DNA of 64,000 nt, from positions 11,724,990-11,788,989 of the forward strand of contig NC_060892.1 of NCBI RefSeq assembly GCF_014805685.1, given 5' to 3'. The stretch is from Silurus meridionalis (taxonomy: Eukaryota; Chordata; Actinopteri; Siluriformes; Siluridae). Position numbers and translations under genes: made by a program. Positions 16,520 to 27,639 of this stretch are shown here, one piece after another. Positions within the stretch are counted from its first letter, which is position 1. Every line of letters begins with the position of its first letter. The notes under the pieces are model-generated. The model was not told where the DNA came from. It did not search any database and was given only the letters and a program-made list of their open reading frames with translations.

Positions 16520-16772
16520 TATAGACAACTTCCGTATTGCAGATATGCTGTCCGAAGCAGGTGTCAACCAACCCAGTGATGTGATAAAAAGAGATAATCC
16601 CTCTCACTGAAGAGAGTGGAAAAGTGAGAGAAATGACAAACATCCGAACCACAAGGTTTCCATCACCCGTTGTCATTCCCTTACGTATACACGTATACAT
16701 GACCAAAAGCACATCTATATAAACAAATACATGTATATATATTCATACCTACAATATATACACAAATATGTA

Positions 16773-17695
16773 TTACACACTCAGGACGGAATGAGCCAGC
16801 GAAGGCTCTGTGACATCCAGCCTATAAAAACGGACAAAAGTGTGTGGCGAAGCCCAGCATGCTGCCGCACAGATGTCCCGAATAGAAACACCCTTAAAAG
16901 CGCCCACGGCGGCCAAGCCTCGGGTACTATGAGCCCTCAGTCCTTCCGGAGGGTTAAGACCCACGCTATTATAACACATTATAATAGCCTCCACGAGCCA
17001 ATGGGACAGGCGCTGTCGGGAAACGGGACTACCCTTAGGGGAATCGACCCATGAAACAAACAGCTGATTACTCCGTCTCAAACCCTTCGTCCTGTCAACA
17101 TAGTGACGTAACGCACGGACAGGACACAGACAGTGAAGTCGCTCCTCCTCCGCTGAGGAAAAAGGAGGCGGATGAAAAGCCATCAAATCCATCTGTCTGC
17201 AGGCAAAAGCTGACTCGCTCACCTTAGGGATAAATGCCGGATTAGTCTTGAGAGCCACTCGCGAGAAATCCGAAGCAAACCGCATACAGGAGTTATGAAC
17301 TGACAAAGCATGAAGTTCACTAACTCGCTTCGCGGTAGAAAGAGCCAATAGCAAAGCGACCTTCAGCGACAGGAGCTTTAAATCAATACTCCCTATCGGC
17401 TCAAAAGGAGACTGAGAGAGCGCGCTCAGGACCACTAACAGATCCCATGGTGGAACCAGCTGCTTTGAGAATGTGCTCAGACGCCGCGCTCCCTTCATAA
17501 ACCATAAACGAGCGGGTAATGACAGATAGTATTACTGTCAATCCCTACGTGGCATGCAGAAACAGCGGCAAGATAAACCTTAACGGTTGAAAAAGCCCTG
17601 CCCTTAACCAAAAGTCCTTGCAAAAAGCACAACACATCTGCCACAGAACAGTGAAAAGGGATGATATGTCTCTGAGCACACCACAGTTCAAACAC
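16773..17695 (-). pseudogene. DIRS tyrosine recombinase
   Basis: The catalytic part is a 241-aa frame at 17498-16773: Arg58 in STAKRVSEL, His190 and Arg193 in AHSTRG, and nucleophile Tyr225 in RFYRLDV. These are the R, H-x-x-R and Y of the phage-integrase fold. DIRS elements use it to insert a circular cDNA without target duplication. The N-terminal core-binding part (17695-17495, including VKVYLAAVSA) is in another frame, so one indel separates them near 17495-17520. Confidence 0.85.
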
Positions 17696-18558
17696 ATTCC
17701 ATTTCCTATCATATGCATTCTCGCATTCTGAATCGTCTCAATCACCCTCGGAGGCAAACCAGCGACGCTGAGATTCATCCTCTCACGAGCCAGGCCCAGA
17801 GAGCTACTCTGTCCGGTGTCGGGTGAAAAATCTCTCCGCGCGCTTGCGAGAGGAGATCCCTGCGCAACGGGAGAGGCCAGGGTCGATCGTGCAGGAGTTG
17901 GAAAATCTCCGTCAGCCACACTTTTCCTGGCCAGTTCGGAGCGATTAGTATGACAGAGTGACCGCCTTCTCTTACTCTTTGTAGAGTCGGCACGATCAAA
18001 CTTAGTGGAGGAAATGCGTAAAGCAGAACGTTTGGCCACGGGTGGGCTAACGCATCCACACCCATAGGTGCACCGTTTCTCGCCAGAGAAAAGAACAGAG
18101 GGCAATGAATGTTTTCGTGCGAGGCGAAGAGATCTACGGTGGCCCGGCCGAATCTCTCCCATAACAGGTTCACCACCTGAGGATGGAGAGACCACTCCCG
18201 TACAGGGATTTCCCTGGACAAGAGATCCGCCCGCATTCAACATTCCCGGCACATGAGTCGCTCGCAGCGACAGGAAATGCTCCATGCCCCACACCACGAG
18301 ATCTCGCGCTAGACGGTGAAGCCGAGGAGAGCACGTTCTGCCCTGGCGATTTATGTACGCCACCGCCGTCGTGTTGTCTGATCTGACCAATACGTGGTGA
18401 CTCCGAAGAAACTGCACAAAATGTTTCAAAGCTAGAAACACCGTTAACAGCTCCAGAAAGTTTATTTGCGCGCACCGAAGCGAAACGGGCCATTTCCCTT
18501 TCGCTATCCTGCCTTCGCACACCGCACCCCAACCTGCGAGTGACACATCCGTCGTCAC
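17545..18558 (-). pseudogene. DIRS RNase H and downstream domain
   Basis: The 18558 frame starts MTTDVSLAGWGAV, with ELLTVFLALKHF, VRSDNTTAVAYINRQGR and RATHVPGMLNAG, an RNase H fold with its acidic residues (TD, E, SDNT). A frameshift near 18240 moves the continuation (ADLLSREIPVREWSLHPQVV, VDLFASHENIHCPLFFSL, HPWPNVLLYAFPPL, ILIAPNWPG) to the 18236 frame. That second block is the domain commonly found after RNase H in DIRS elements. Confidence 0.8.
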
Positions 18559-18636
18559 TACTTTCCTCAGGGAAACAGCCCCCAGCGGGGTTCCCGACTC
18601 GAGAAAATCACGATTTTTCCAGTGATGGAGAGCGCG

Positions 18637-20061
18637 TTAGCACAGTGACGTCACCATCACCTTGCGATTGAGGTGGTGCTTCAGACATAAGCGCTGTGCC
18701 GTAACCCAGCATTGAAACTCTCTCATTCGCAACAGTCCCAATGGTATGACAGACACTGCCGAAGCCATCAGCCCCAGCAGGCGTAAACAGAGTCTGAATG
18801 GAACTTTCCTTCCTCTCTGGAAAAAAGAGAGACAACTGCGAACCGACCTGATGCGCTCTTTCAATAGAAAAGCCTGATACAGGTCTGAGTTCAATCTGAG
18901 ACCCAGGCATATTATTTCCTGTGTGGGCACCAAGCAGCTCTTTGTCTCGTTTATCCTGAAACCCAAGCCAGTCAGGTAAGACAGAAGCACACTCGTATCC
19001 ACCTCCGCTTGCTGCCGTGACGGAGCGCAGAGGAGGAGATCGTCCAAATACGCTGACACTTTGAGACCCGATGCTCTCAGCGGTGACAGTGCAGCTTCGA
19101 CACATTTGGTAAAGATCCGTGGAGCTAGAGCTAGCCCGAACGGAACCACCAAATATTCGTAGGCTGCGCCCTGATAGGCAAAGCGTAGGAATTTCCTGTG
19201 TGCCGGATAAATGCTTATGTGGTAATACGCGTCCTTCAGATCCACTGATGTAAACCAGTCTCTGGGACGAATAACACTGTACAAAGCTTTCAAAGTGAGC
19301 ATCTTGAACTTGTACTTTCTGAGGTGTTTGTTGAGGTTCCGTAAATCCAGAATGGGACGGAGACCCCCCCCTCTCTTGGGAACGACAAAGTACCGGGAGT
19401 AAAAGCCGAGCTGGCTGTCCTCTCGTGGCACCGATCGAATTACCCCTTTGCTCAGTAAGGAGGTTATTTCGTCCTCCAAAACCTGAGCAGATTCGCCCTC
19501 TGCTGTCGACCAAATCACGCCACTGAAAAGCGGTGGTTTCACGGCAAATTGCAGGCGATATCCCCGCTGTATTGTGGAATACACCCAATGACGAACTGCG
19601 CATGCGCGCCAACTCTCCGCGCGAGCAGAGAGCGGGCCTCTGTGGCTCTCGCTGACAGACGGTGCGGTGGCACCATCTGGCTGCGGAGCCAGGGGTTGCA
19701 ACTCTGGTTCGAGTTTTTTTATTGTGTGTGTGGATTTTTTCACTTTTCTCTTTATCACACACGTCTGTGCCCTCGGCCCACTGCCTGGATGCACAGAACA
19801 AATCTTTAATAAATTTGGATGAACATGGAACATTCTGCTCTCTCTCTTGCATAACCCCGCGGGTGGAGAGGGGAGAAGTAACTTTCCGGGCACTGGGGGA
19901 ACTGGTGCCAACACTCCAACCGGAGAAATTTCGTTCGTCGAACACAGTCTTTGAAACGCTCCCCAAGGCCTTTTTGCTGGAGGGGGAGGACAAGACTCCT
20001 GAGATGAGTCGAGGGGTGCTACAGAAACTCCGAGAGTGCTGCCACCTCTCTTTTGACCCAA
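18637..20061 (-). CDS. DIRS reverse transcriptase frame (474 aa, transposon protein)
   Basis: The open frame contains a complete reverse transcriptase: LRPILDLRNLNKHL, TSVDLKDAYYHISI (first catalytic Asp), VVPFGLALAPRIFTK and the active site AYLDDLLL (YLDD about residues 338-341), then ETKSCLVPTQ and a C-terminal connection. The first 130 or so residues are low-conservation linker after gag. RNase H follows in the same frame class after a stop. It would copy element RNA in virus-like particles if supplied with gag. Confidence 0.88.
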   Translation of the reverse strand: MGQKRGGSTLGVSVAPLDSSQESCPPPPAKRPWGAFQRLCSTNEISPVGVLAPVPPVPGKLLLPSPPAGLCKRESRMFHVHPNLLKICSVHPGSGPRAQTCVIKRKVKKSTHTIKKLEPELQPLAPQPDGATAPSVSESHRGPLSARAESWRACAVRHWVYSTIQRGYRLQFAVKPPLFSGVIWSTAEGESAQVLEDEITSLLSKGVIRSVPREDSQLGFYSRYFVVPKRGGGLRPILDLRNLNKHLRKYKFKMLTLKALYSVIRPRDWFTSVDLKDAYYHISIYPAHRKFLRFAYQGAAYEYLVVPFGLALAPRIFTKCVEAALSPLRASGLKVSAYLDDLLLCAPSRQQAEVDTSVLLSYLTGLGFRINETKSCLVPTQEIICLGLRLNSDLYQAFLLKERIRSVRSCLSFFQRGRKVPFRLCLRLLGLMASAVSVIPLGLLRMREFQCWVTAQRLCLKHHLNRKVMVTSLC

Positions 20062-20075
20062 AATCAGACCACAGG

Positions 20076-21635
20076 CTAGGTCGCCCGCCTTTTCTTCCCG
20101 CCCTGAGGGTCCGCTGGGCGATGTCTAGCAGCTGCCGCTGCAAAAGAGGTCTTGTTCCTGGGTTGGGGCTGTTTCTGGCGAGCCTCCCCGCGCATTGACT
20201 GCTGGGTTGGGGGTTGCCTAGGAGCCCTGAAACCAGGCTGTCTCTCTCTGGATGCAGGGGCGAAATATGAACGTGCGGGTTGGGGAGGGCGAGCAGGAGG
20301 CTTTCTTGGGAGGCATGCCTCAAACGCTTCACCATCCTTCTTGCTAAGGTCGCATTGCTGGCGCATATTCGCCACCGCAGCCCCGAAAAGGGCTTTTGGC
20401 TCTATCGGGGCATCAAGGAACTTCACCTTCTCCCTCTCCGATAAGCCCGTCAAACCCAACCACAGGGCCCTTTCGCCTACCACAGCGAGGCCCATGCTGC
20501 GGCCGCAGCTCTGGACCGCTCCCCTAGAGGAACGCAGGTTGAGATCTGCAATGACGCAAATTTCTTCCCACAAGGTTGAATCTGGTGACCCAGCATCAAT
20601 CTGCCTTCCCATCTCTTCCATGAGCTCTGCCTGGTAAGCCGTGAGCATGGAGGTGGCATTCAGAGCTCTAACCACCAGGGCAGAGGAGCGGTAGATCTTC
20701 TGAAAAAGGGAGGCGGACAGCCTTTCTGTACGTCCTGGCAGAGAAGGGGAGGAGGAGGATAGAGCAGCTCGTTGATTTGGGTGGAGGTGGCTAGCCACCG
20801 ACAGCTCTGAGGGTTGGGGGGGGGGTTGTACATCCCCAAAGCATCCATATCGTGCACCTCCAGTCTAGAGAAACCCTTAACGGGCACTCTATGCAAGAAG
20901 GGTTTGTCCCAAAAACGACGCATTTCCGTGACACACGCCGGTACAGAAGGAATCAGCTGCTTAACTGGGGAAGTGCGCGATGGCAGCCTCTTCCCGTCAT
21001 ATAAATCCCTCTCAGCGTCGGAATGCACCTGCTGAGACGGCCATTCGATGGAAAGTTTTTTGGCTGCTCTCCACAAGGTCCAGCTCACCTGGCAAGGGGG
21101 AAGGGCCCATAGCACTTCCAGGCCTGGAGAGAAGATCAGGAGGGAGGATAGCATCCTCCTCATCATCCTCCAAATCTTCCTCCAAAAAATGAGCGACCTC
21201 ATCATCTTCCTCTTCTACACCCTTGTTATCCAGCAGAGAGTGTGATTCGAAGAGTGAAGGAAGGACAGGAGAAACCTCGTCCATAAACTCTCCCCAGCTG
21301 CACTGTGCTTGCGAAGCAGCCTCGTCCCTCTCCGCGGGCAGCAGAGAGAGACACGGGTGTCCCATATTCGTGGTGCGACTCGCAGGCGGCACTCTCGAAC
21401 CTTCGACGGGAAAAGAGCGCAGTGCGGGCAGCACTCGGGGTAAGCGAGCACAGTTTGAGCGTGCCGAACTCCTAAGCACACGATGCACAGGGGATGAGAG
21501 TCTTTTGCCGAGATCGTAGACCCGCATGCACACGGTCAGGATTGAACTTTCTCCGCCGTGCACCAGGATGAACTCGCAGCCGCCATAACGGAGGTGCAAA
21601 CACCGGAAAAAAAAGGAAAACAACGAGATCACCAC
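20076..21635 (-). pseudogene. DIRS gag-like region, frameshifted
   Basis: Three - strand pieces in alternating frames (21635-21012, 21205-20660, 20798-20076) make one gag-like protein. It has an acidic N-terminal block (EEEDDEVAHFLEEDLEDDEE), a middle with PVKQLIPSVPACVTEMRRFWD, then ERLSASLFQKIYRSSALVVR and a basic, Arg/Pro/Gln-rich C terminus (nucleic-acid binding expected). One frame change falls at a run of ten Gs (about 20817-20826), consistent with a slippage indel. No zinc knuckle was seen, as is usual for DIRS. Confidence 0.7.
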
Positions 21636-21854
21636 GACGTGCTTCTCGAAAACGGGTCTCGAACAATAATGCTAATACTCGCTTGACGCGATGTGAAAAG
21701 AAAACAGCAGAAGGGAATATCCGCTTTGACAGTGGATATTCTCCCCAAGAAGCAGCCATGCTCGGAGACGTACCGCATCACTGTCGTGATTGGTCTGTCA
21801 GCCGACAGACGTGGTGTGATTGATGCTTCCAGGATTGGTCACGCCCGAGGCGAT

Positions 21855-21893
21855 TCCCATAGTGAGATACCGAACGAATGTTTGAAAGAGAAC
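21855..21893. repeat. DIRS inverted terminal repeat, right copy
   Basis: 39 bases, the exact reverse complement of 16481-16519. It marks the 5' end of the element on its coding (-) strand. Confidence 0.95.
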
Positions 21894-22030
21894 CATTTTT
21901 TTTGTTTGCCGGCCCAAAGAAGTGCAGAATGTAGCAAACTGTGCACTTCTCCTATTAGTGTTTTTGAACAGTAATTCCTAATTATCTGCTCTTGCATCCA
22001 CTTCCTGTTCATATACAGTGGTGTGAAAAA

Positions 22031-22259
22031 CACTCTTGATGTCATCCAAATGAGGATGGGTTCCCATTTTGAGTCTGGTTCCTCTCAATGGTTCTTCCTC
22101 ATAACATCTAAGGGAGTTTTTTTTTTTTTTGCCAGAGTCGCCATGGCTGCTCATCAGGGATTAATGCACACCATTCACCTTAACTGATAATTTCTGTAAA
22201 GCTGCTTTAAGACAATGTCTGTTGTGAAAAGCGCTATAGAAATAAACTTGACTTGATTC
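22031..22259 (+). repeat. L2-tail/SINE-like insertion inside the Tc1 left repeat
   Basis: Sequence with GAGGATGGGTTCCC, GAGTCTGGTTCC, GTAAAGCTGCTTTAAGACAA, AAAAGCGCTATAGAAATAAA and a TTGACTTGA tail, typical of fish L2-derived 3' ends. It is flanked by GAAAAA on both sides (22025-22030 and 22260-22265), a short target duplication splitting the Tc1 end. The same family occurs at 26270-26500. Confidence 0.75.
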
Positions 22260-22557
22260 GAAAAAGTGTTTGTGTCCTGATTTCTTAATTGTTTGCATGT
22301 TTGTCACACTTTAATGTTTCAGATCATCAAACTAATTTAAATATTAGTAAAAGATAACACAAGTGAACACAACATGCAGTTTTTAAATGAAGGTTTTTAT
22401 GTATGTGAAAAACTGTCTCCACCCCCCCTTGAGTTCAATTTCTCTAGCCACACCCAGGCCAGATTACTGCCACACCTGTTCACAATCAAGAAATATTCTA
22501 AATAAGATCTGCCTGACAAAGTGAAGTAGACCAAAAGATCCTCAAAAGCTAGACATC

Positions 22558-23280
22558 ATGCCGAGATCCAAAGAAATTCAGAAACAAAAATGGTCTGCAT
22601 GGCAGAGTTCCAAACCACTGCTGAGCAAAAGGAACATAAAGACTCGTCTCAGTTTTGCCAGAAAACATCTTGATGATCCCCAAGACTTTTGGGTAAATAC
22701 TCAGTGGAGTGACAAGACAAAAGTTAAACTTTTTGGAAGGTGTGTGTCCCATTACGTCTGGTGTAAAAGTAACACCACATTTCAGAAGAAGAACATCATA
22801 CCAATAGTAAAATATGGTGGTGGTATTGTGATGGTCTGGGGCTCTGTTGCTGCTTCAGGACCTGGAAGACTTTCTGTCATAAATGGAACCATGAATTCTG
22901 CTGTTTACCAAAAAGTCCTGAAGGAGAATGTCCGGCCATCTGTTCGGGACCTCAAGCTGAAGTGAAATTGGGTTCTGCCGCAGGACAATGATCCAAATCA
23001 CCCCAGCAATTCCACCTCCAAATGGCTGAAGAAAACCAAAATGAAGACTTTGGAGTGGCCTAGTCAAAGTCCTGAAATGAATCCTATTGAGATGCTGTGA
23101 CATGACCTTAAAAAGGCGGTTCATGCTCGAAAACCATCCAATGTGGCTGAATTACAACAATTCTGCATAGATGAGTAGACCAAAATTCCTCCACAGCACT
23201 GTAACAGACTCATTGCAAGTTATCGAAAACGCTTGTTGCAATTGTTGCTGCCAAAGGGTGGCCCAACCAGTTATTAGGTT
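22558..23280 (+). pseudogene. Tc1-like transposase pseudogene
   Basis: It starts MPRSKEIQKQK and jumps straight to KPLLSKRNIKTRLSFARKHL, so the paired DNA-binding (HTH) domain of about 65 residues is deleted. The catalytic domain follows: Asp in WSDKTKVKLFG, GGGIVMVWGS, Asp in PQDNDPN, Glu in [10 protein letters not shown], so all three DDE residues remain. In-frame stops follow KLK, EML and IDE. It cannot make an active transposase. Confidence 0.85.
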
Positions 23281-23392
23281 TAGGGGCAAACACTTTTTCA
23301 CACAGGGCCATGTAGTGGATTTTGTTTACCCTCAATATAAAAAACCTTCATTTAAAAACTGCATGTTGTGTTCACTTGTGTTATCTTTTACT

Positions 23393-23543
23393 GTTTTCTT
23401 TCGGCTTCTCCCATCAGGGGTCGCCACAGCGGATCCTCCGCATGTTTGATTTGGCACATATTTTTACGCTGGATGCCCTTCCTAACGCAACCCTCCCCAA
23501 TTTATCCGGGCTTGGGACTGGCACTGAAAGTGGCTGGGGTTGC
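23393..23543 (-). mobile_element. 5'-truncated tRNA-type SINE copy
   Basis: On the - strand it reads CCAAGCCCGGATAAAT, GGAAGGGCATCCAGCGTAAA, GATCCGCTGTGGCGACCCCT and ends AGCCGAAAGAAAAC. This is the body and tail of the SINE at 46034. It is bounded by an exact 11-bp duplication TATCTTTTACT (23382-23392 and 23544-23554), proof of LINE-style insertion into the Tc1 copy. Confidence 0.85.
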
Positions 23544-23659
23544 TATCTTTTACTAATATTTAAAATACTTTAATGATCTAAAACATTGTGTGACAAACAT
23601 GCAAAAAAAAAAAAAGAAATCAGGAAGGGGGCAAACACTTTTTCATGCCACTATATAAT

Positions 23660-24060
23660 AAACCATGTTTCTTTCACTCCCTGTTCTCCCACTCCTCCCT
23701 TTCTCTCTCTCTGTCAATTTGCATATGTTCCTAAGGCACCAGTCATCCTGTGACTTCTTTCCAAACCTGCCTAATTCATCCTGATGTCTTGCCTCTAGAT
23801 GGAGTTCTCTTCAATCTGAGACTACTCGTTGCAGCTAAGGATGGCTCCACATAACCAGCCTTAGAATTCATGAGGTAACTGTTGAGGGTTAAACTAAAAA
23901 AACTATGAAGATGGATTTGCACTGTAAATATTATAAACAGTCTATCACAGTTGGTTAGGAATGCAATTGTCATGAATAGTTTTGCTTTTAATAGTCCATT
24001 AGTAAACAGTTTTTACAGATAACATCAACAATGATGGAACTATAATGAATAGACATTCAG
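23660..24060 (+). repeat. L2-type LINE 3'UTR fragment
   Basis: It parallels 25900-26270: CTCTCTCTGTCA..., TTCCAAACCTGCC, CATCCTGATG.C.TGCCTCTAGATGGAG, GCAGCTAAG. No coding part is seen; it ends before the conserved tail. Confidence 0.5.
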
Positions 24061-24239
24061 TATTATTCAGGTTAGTTTACTTGAGTTGACTGTGAGTGGG
24101 AAGCTGATATAAGTGCAGATACATTTTATTTGTTGTGGAAATATAAAAAATAAAGCAAGACAGAGAACCGTGAGAATACTCAAGGTATGAAAAGCCAAAT
24201 GATGTGACGTGACAGTGCAGTGGGCTGTGTGAAACATAG

Positions 24240-24610
24240 TCCCTGTCCATAATTCTGATAATGAGGTAGAATAACTTTACAGTTTGACACATCTTATACA
24301 ATGATATATGGGCATGTCTGCAAACTTACAGTATAATTGAATGACTCTACTGCTTATAAGTGACAACTCAAGGCTTAATATTTCCACATTTTTATTTGAA
24401 TTATTTATCATATAGTGTAGTCTGTACCTTTCTTAATGCTACGGTCTACTAACCTAATTAGCAAAGGAAATTATTGGGTTAGAAGTAATGTTTGATGTAC
24501 TGTGAGGAGCTGACATATTGAAGGTGAAGTTTTGGTATGAGCTTTCATTCAGGGTCATCTCTGGGTTTGAAAAGGCAAGTTTTAAGTCTGATCTTCAAAA
24601 TGAACTATTC
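24240..24610. repeat. Duplicated receptor-upstream segment, copy A
   Basis: CCACATTTTTATTTGAATTATTTAT, AATGCTACGGTCTAC, ACCTAATTAGCAAA and TGTGAGGAGCTGACA recur in order at 29300-29440, 5' of receptor copy 2. It is non-coding and probably the flank of a receptor duplication unit whose gene is gone or displaced. Confidence 0.6.
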
Positions 24611-25024
24611 GTATTTGATATCTTATTTATTCAAAGTGAAATTTAATCATAATTAAAACTCAAGAATTTCAACGTAAATGGTGTCAAATTACATTGTCAG
24701 TATTTCAAATAGCAGAGAAGTACTATACTATAAATACTTTAGTTATAACAGATCATCAATTGCAAAGTTTTATTCCCATTCAAGAAAATGAATTCATTTA
24801 TTTCCACATCAAAATCGTCAATTTATATTGTAGATCCTTTACCTACCTGCTTTTTCAAACAGATAATTCCAGAATTAATTTATTTCACAAACCAGAAAAT
24901 GGGTAGAATTCGTAGCATAGGAAGTCCAGGAATGATCTCTAGTGCAAACTGTAGATTTGACGGTGAGCGAGTGGGAAAGGGGGCCTTATAAAGGGGAGTG
25001 TAGATTGGAGACAGGTGTAGGTGA

Positions 25025-25925
25025 TTAGTAGGAAGGCTGAGTGCTTGATTACAAAATACTACTACTGACGTATAAAGTACTGATTGGTCTCACGCCACAG
25101 TATTTGAGCCAACTTTTGATAAATTATTATCCACCACGCCTATTAAGATCAAAAGGTGCAGTCTATTTGTTGGTACCTAAAATAATGAAGACTACAGCAG
25201 GGGGCAGAGCTTTCTCTTACAAAGCCCCACAGTTATGGAACAGTCTGCTAATTAGTATTCGGGACTCAGACACAGTCTCAATGTTCAAGTCTAGACTGAA
25301 AACACATTAATTAAGTCAAGCCTTTTGTCAGGAGTTCTAATGTCTTAGGTCTTCCTCTATAGAGTCTCAACTCATACCTTGATCACACTGTACATGTAGT
25401 CTTCTACTTACGATGGAGCTACGTTATGATGACCCCATTGTAAGTCAAATAAATTGTAAGTCGAAGATGTTGTGACAGTGACAGCCTGTGACAGCCTGAT
25501 ATATAATTTTTATTTAATTTTTTTTAAACTGATGGGTTTCCTCTTCTTTTTTTCAATACCAGCAGGAAACATACTTGGCGCTTGGAAGACATGCCTTTAT
25601 CATTAAAATTGCTGTTTGAAATTGTTTGAAACAGAAAAAATACAAACTCAGACAACTTTACTAAATCGACTGCTAGCGAGAGTGGGGCATCTCACAGGGT
25701 GAGAGATACGCTCATCCCAGCTGGGCGTCCAACGTAACGTACATTGTACGCTGCTGCCTGTTGCGCAAAATGTTTTATATTTTTACAATTTTGTCGTATC
25801 GCTCTTGTCATCGGAAAATAGGAAAATCGTCGAATCATCCTAATTTGGGGACCATCTCTATAGTGTCCTTAAACACTTAAACAATGAGAATGCTTAACAA
25901 TCTTTATTTTCTCTCTTTCTGTCAC

Positions 25926-25964
<39 letters not shown>

Positions 25965-26520
25965 TTCTCTTTGTCAAGTAAACATGCTCATGAGGTTCCA
26001 GTTTTCCTTTCCTTCTTTTCGGATCTGCCTGGTGCATCCTGATGCCCTACCTCTGGATGGAGACCACTCTGTGCAGCTGGGAATTGTTCAACATCTACAG
26101 CTTAAGCCACTAAGCAACTCAAGAACTTTAAGGACTGATTCAGAATGTAATTAATATCAACAATTTATACAGTTGCTCAGGACCTATAAGCACCTATTAC
26201 TACACCTATTTACGCACCTATTATTACACACCTCTACAATGTAACTGCAATGAATGGAAATTCGGTGCCACCCTGATGAGGATGGGTTCCCTTTTGAGTC
26301 TGGTTCCTTTCAAGGTTTCTTCCTCATTCATTCTCATGGAGTTTTGCCTTGCCACAGTTGTTACTGGCTCTCTCACCAGGGTTAAACAATTATAATAAAA
26401 TAACTGATACTAAATAAACTTACACATTCTTTTATATAACTTTATTACCGTTTTATCTGTGTAAAGCTACTTTAAGGCAATATACATTGTACAAATAAAA
26501 TTATATACTATTATTATAAT
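25025..26520 (+). mobile_element. L2-clade LINE 3' end with nested MITE
   Basis: A frame at 25041-25310 encodes the C-terminal tail of L2-type ORF2: LLTYKVLIGLTPQYLSQLL, LRSKGAVYLLVPKI, GRAFSYKAPQLWNSL, MFKSRLKTH. The 3'UTR resumes after an insertion (25395-25865) and ends at about 26500 with GAGGATGGGTTCCC, GTAAAGCTACTTTAAGGCAA and AATAAAATT. It is 5'-truncated and inactive. Confidence 0.75.
25395..25865. repeat. Small DNA-transposon (MITE) inside the L2 tail
   Basis: The left side reads TTCTACTTACGATGGAGC...CCATTGTAAGTC, and the right side has TTTTGTCGTATCG...AATTTGGGGACC. It interrupts the otherwise continuous L2 3' end. The end motif resembles pogo/Tigger-like fish MITEs. No transposase was seen. 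Confidence 0.45.
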
Positions 26521-26543
26521 ACAAATAAAATTTTATTTAATTG

Positions 26544-26546
<3 letters not shown>

Positions 26547-26609
<63 letters not shown>
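26547..26609. repeat. (TA)n microsatellite
   Basis: About 31 TA units immediately after the L2 tail, perhaps grown from its A/T-rich 3' end. Confidence 0.95.
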
Positions 26610-26613
<4 letters not shown>

Positions 26614-27639
26614 TAACCAAATTGAATGATTTTTTGTAAAAATCATGGGGAAAATGTGCACTGTTTTCCAACTGATATAGTACAATTCAATATTTCAATT
26701 AATTCGATACACAAAATTAAATCTGAAGTAGTCAGGTTTTAATATTCATTTTAATAGCTTTTCGATAACTACCAAAGAACAAATCATTATTTGTTCAGAT
26801 ATATATTTTAAAAGATCAGTATAATAGGTCTATACGATCAGAGACTAACTTCTGTTTCATCTTTTATAGTACTGAGACCAATAAATATTCCACCATGAAC
26901 AATGTTTTATTTCCAGAACGCACACACCCAGACACACACAGATTACCAACCAGAGACTTGCTTCACATCTGGAGGGGACTGCAATCATTAATATTTTAAA
27001 GGCTATTTCATAAGACAGTAGAAGATCTTTACCAATAAATTGTCAATTACATATGAAAACACTTTTTTGTTATATTATTTATATTGTTAATTATACATAT
27101 TAATTATATATAATTATATATAATTATAATTATAAACCTATGTCTTTCAGACTTTTTTGTTTGTTTGTTTTATTATCCAAAAACTCTTAAAGGAACAAAG
27201 TGTATTGGCATGTACAAATATATTGTAGATTTGCTGCACGTTTGGACAGAATATTTATACTATCATTAAGATTGATATAGGTAGGCAAGATTTTGAAACT
27301 GTTTCATTGATTCTAAGCTTGGCATGAAGTCTGACAATTTTGTAAGTCAATATGAATTCAGATGTTACATGATGCTGGTAGCATGCAGTATTTGATTGTA
27401 CCACTAATGTAGCGTTTTAAAATGTTTTTAACAATTGTTCCGCTCTTTAACAGTACAGTACTAGAAGCCTTAAGGTTATTAAGCATTTTTCTCTTTAGGC
27501 AAACTTAACTATAAAAAGCTGCCATATATCATAATTTCAGTCATCACTAGAATAATATGCACTTATCAGGTAACAAAATTTTTTACATATTTTGCCAAGA
27601 TCTACATATACATTCATGAAATTTAGCAGATGCCCTACT
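26610..27639. other. 3' flank of receptor copy 2, no gene
   Basis: AT-rich unique sequence. The part at about 27290-27400 resembles 14160-14290 downstream of receptor copy 1 (CAT.A..TCTGAC, CAGATGT.A.ATGATGCTG). Confidence 0.5.

Larger units (their letters stand above)
16452..21893 (-). mobile_element. DIRS-type tyrosine-recombinase retrotransposon, nearly full length
   Basis: A 5.4-kb GC-richer block, coding on the - strand in the order gag-like, reverse transcriptase, RNase H plus associated domain, tyrosine recombinase. This is the DIRS1 plan. It has no LTRs and no integrase. Perfect 39-bp inverted terminal repeats lie at 16481-16519 and 21855-21893. An imperfect palindrome (16452-16486) sits outside the left repeat. 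RT (YLDD) and recombinase (R-H-x-x-R-Y) active residues are intact, but gag, RNase H and the recombinase N terminus are frameshifted, so this copy is probably not autonomous. It lies between the two tandem receptor genes. Confidence 0.9.
22015..23651 (+). mobile_element. Tc1-like DNA transposon, disrupted, with two nested insertions
   Basis: The terminal repeats read CAGTGGTGTGAAAAA...GTGTTTG at the left and CAAACACTTTTTCATGCCACT at the right, inside TA target dinucleotides. They are followed by matching subterminal blocks (TGCATGTTTGTCACAC). The interior carries a decayed transposase (22558-23280). The left repeat is split by an L2-tail insertion, and the right part by a SINE. Confidence 0.85.

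Noticed and set aside
19549..20637. + strand frames of 86, 178 and 161 aa
   Set aside because: Shadows of the DIRS gag/RT region; no recognisable motifs on this strand.
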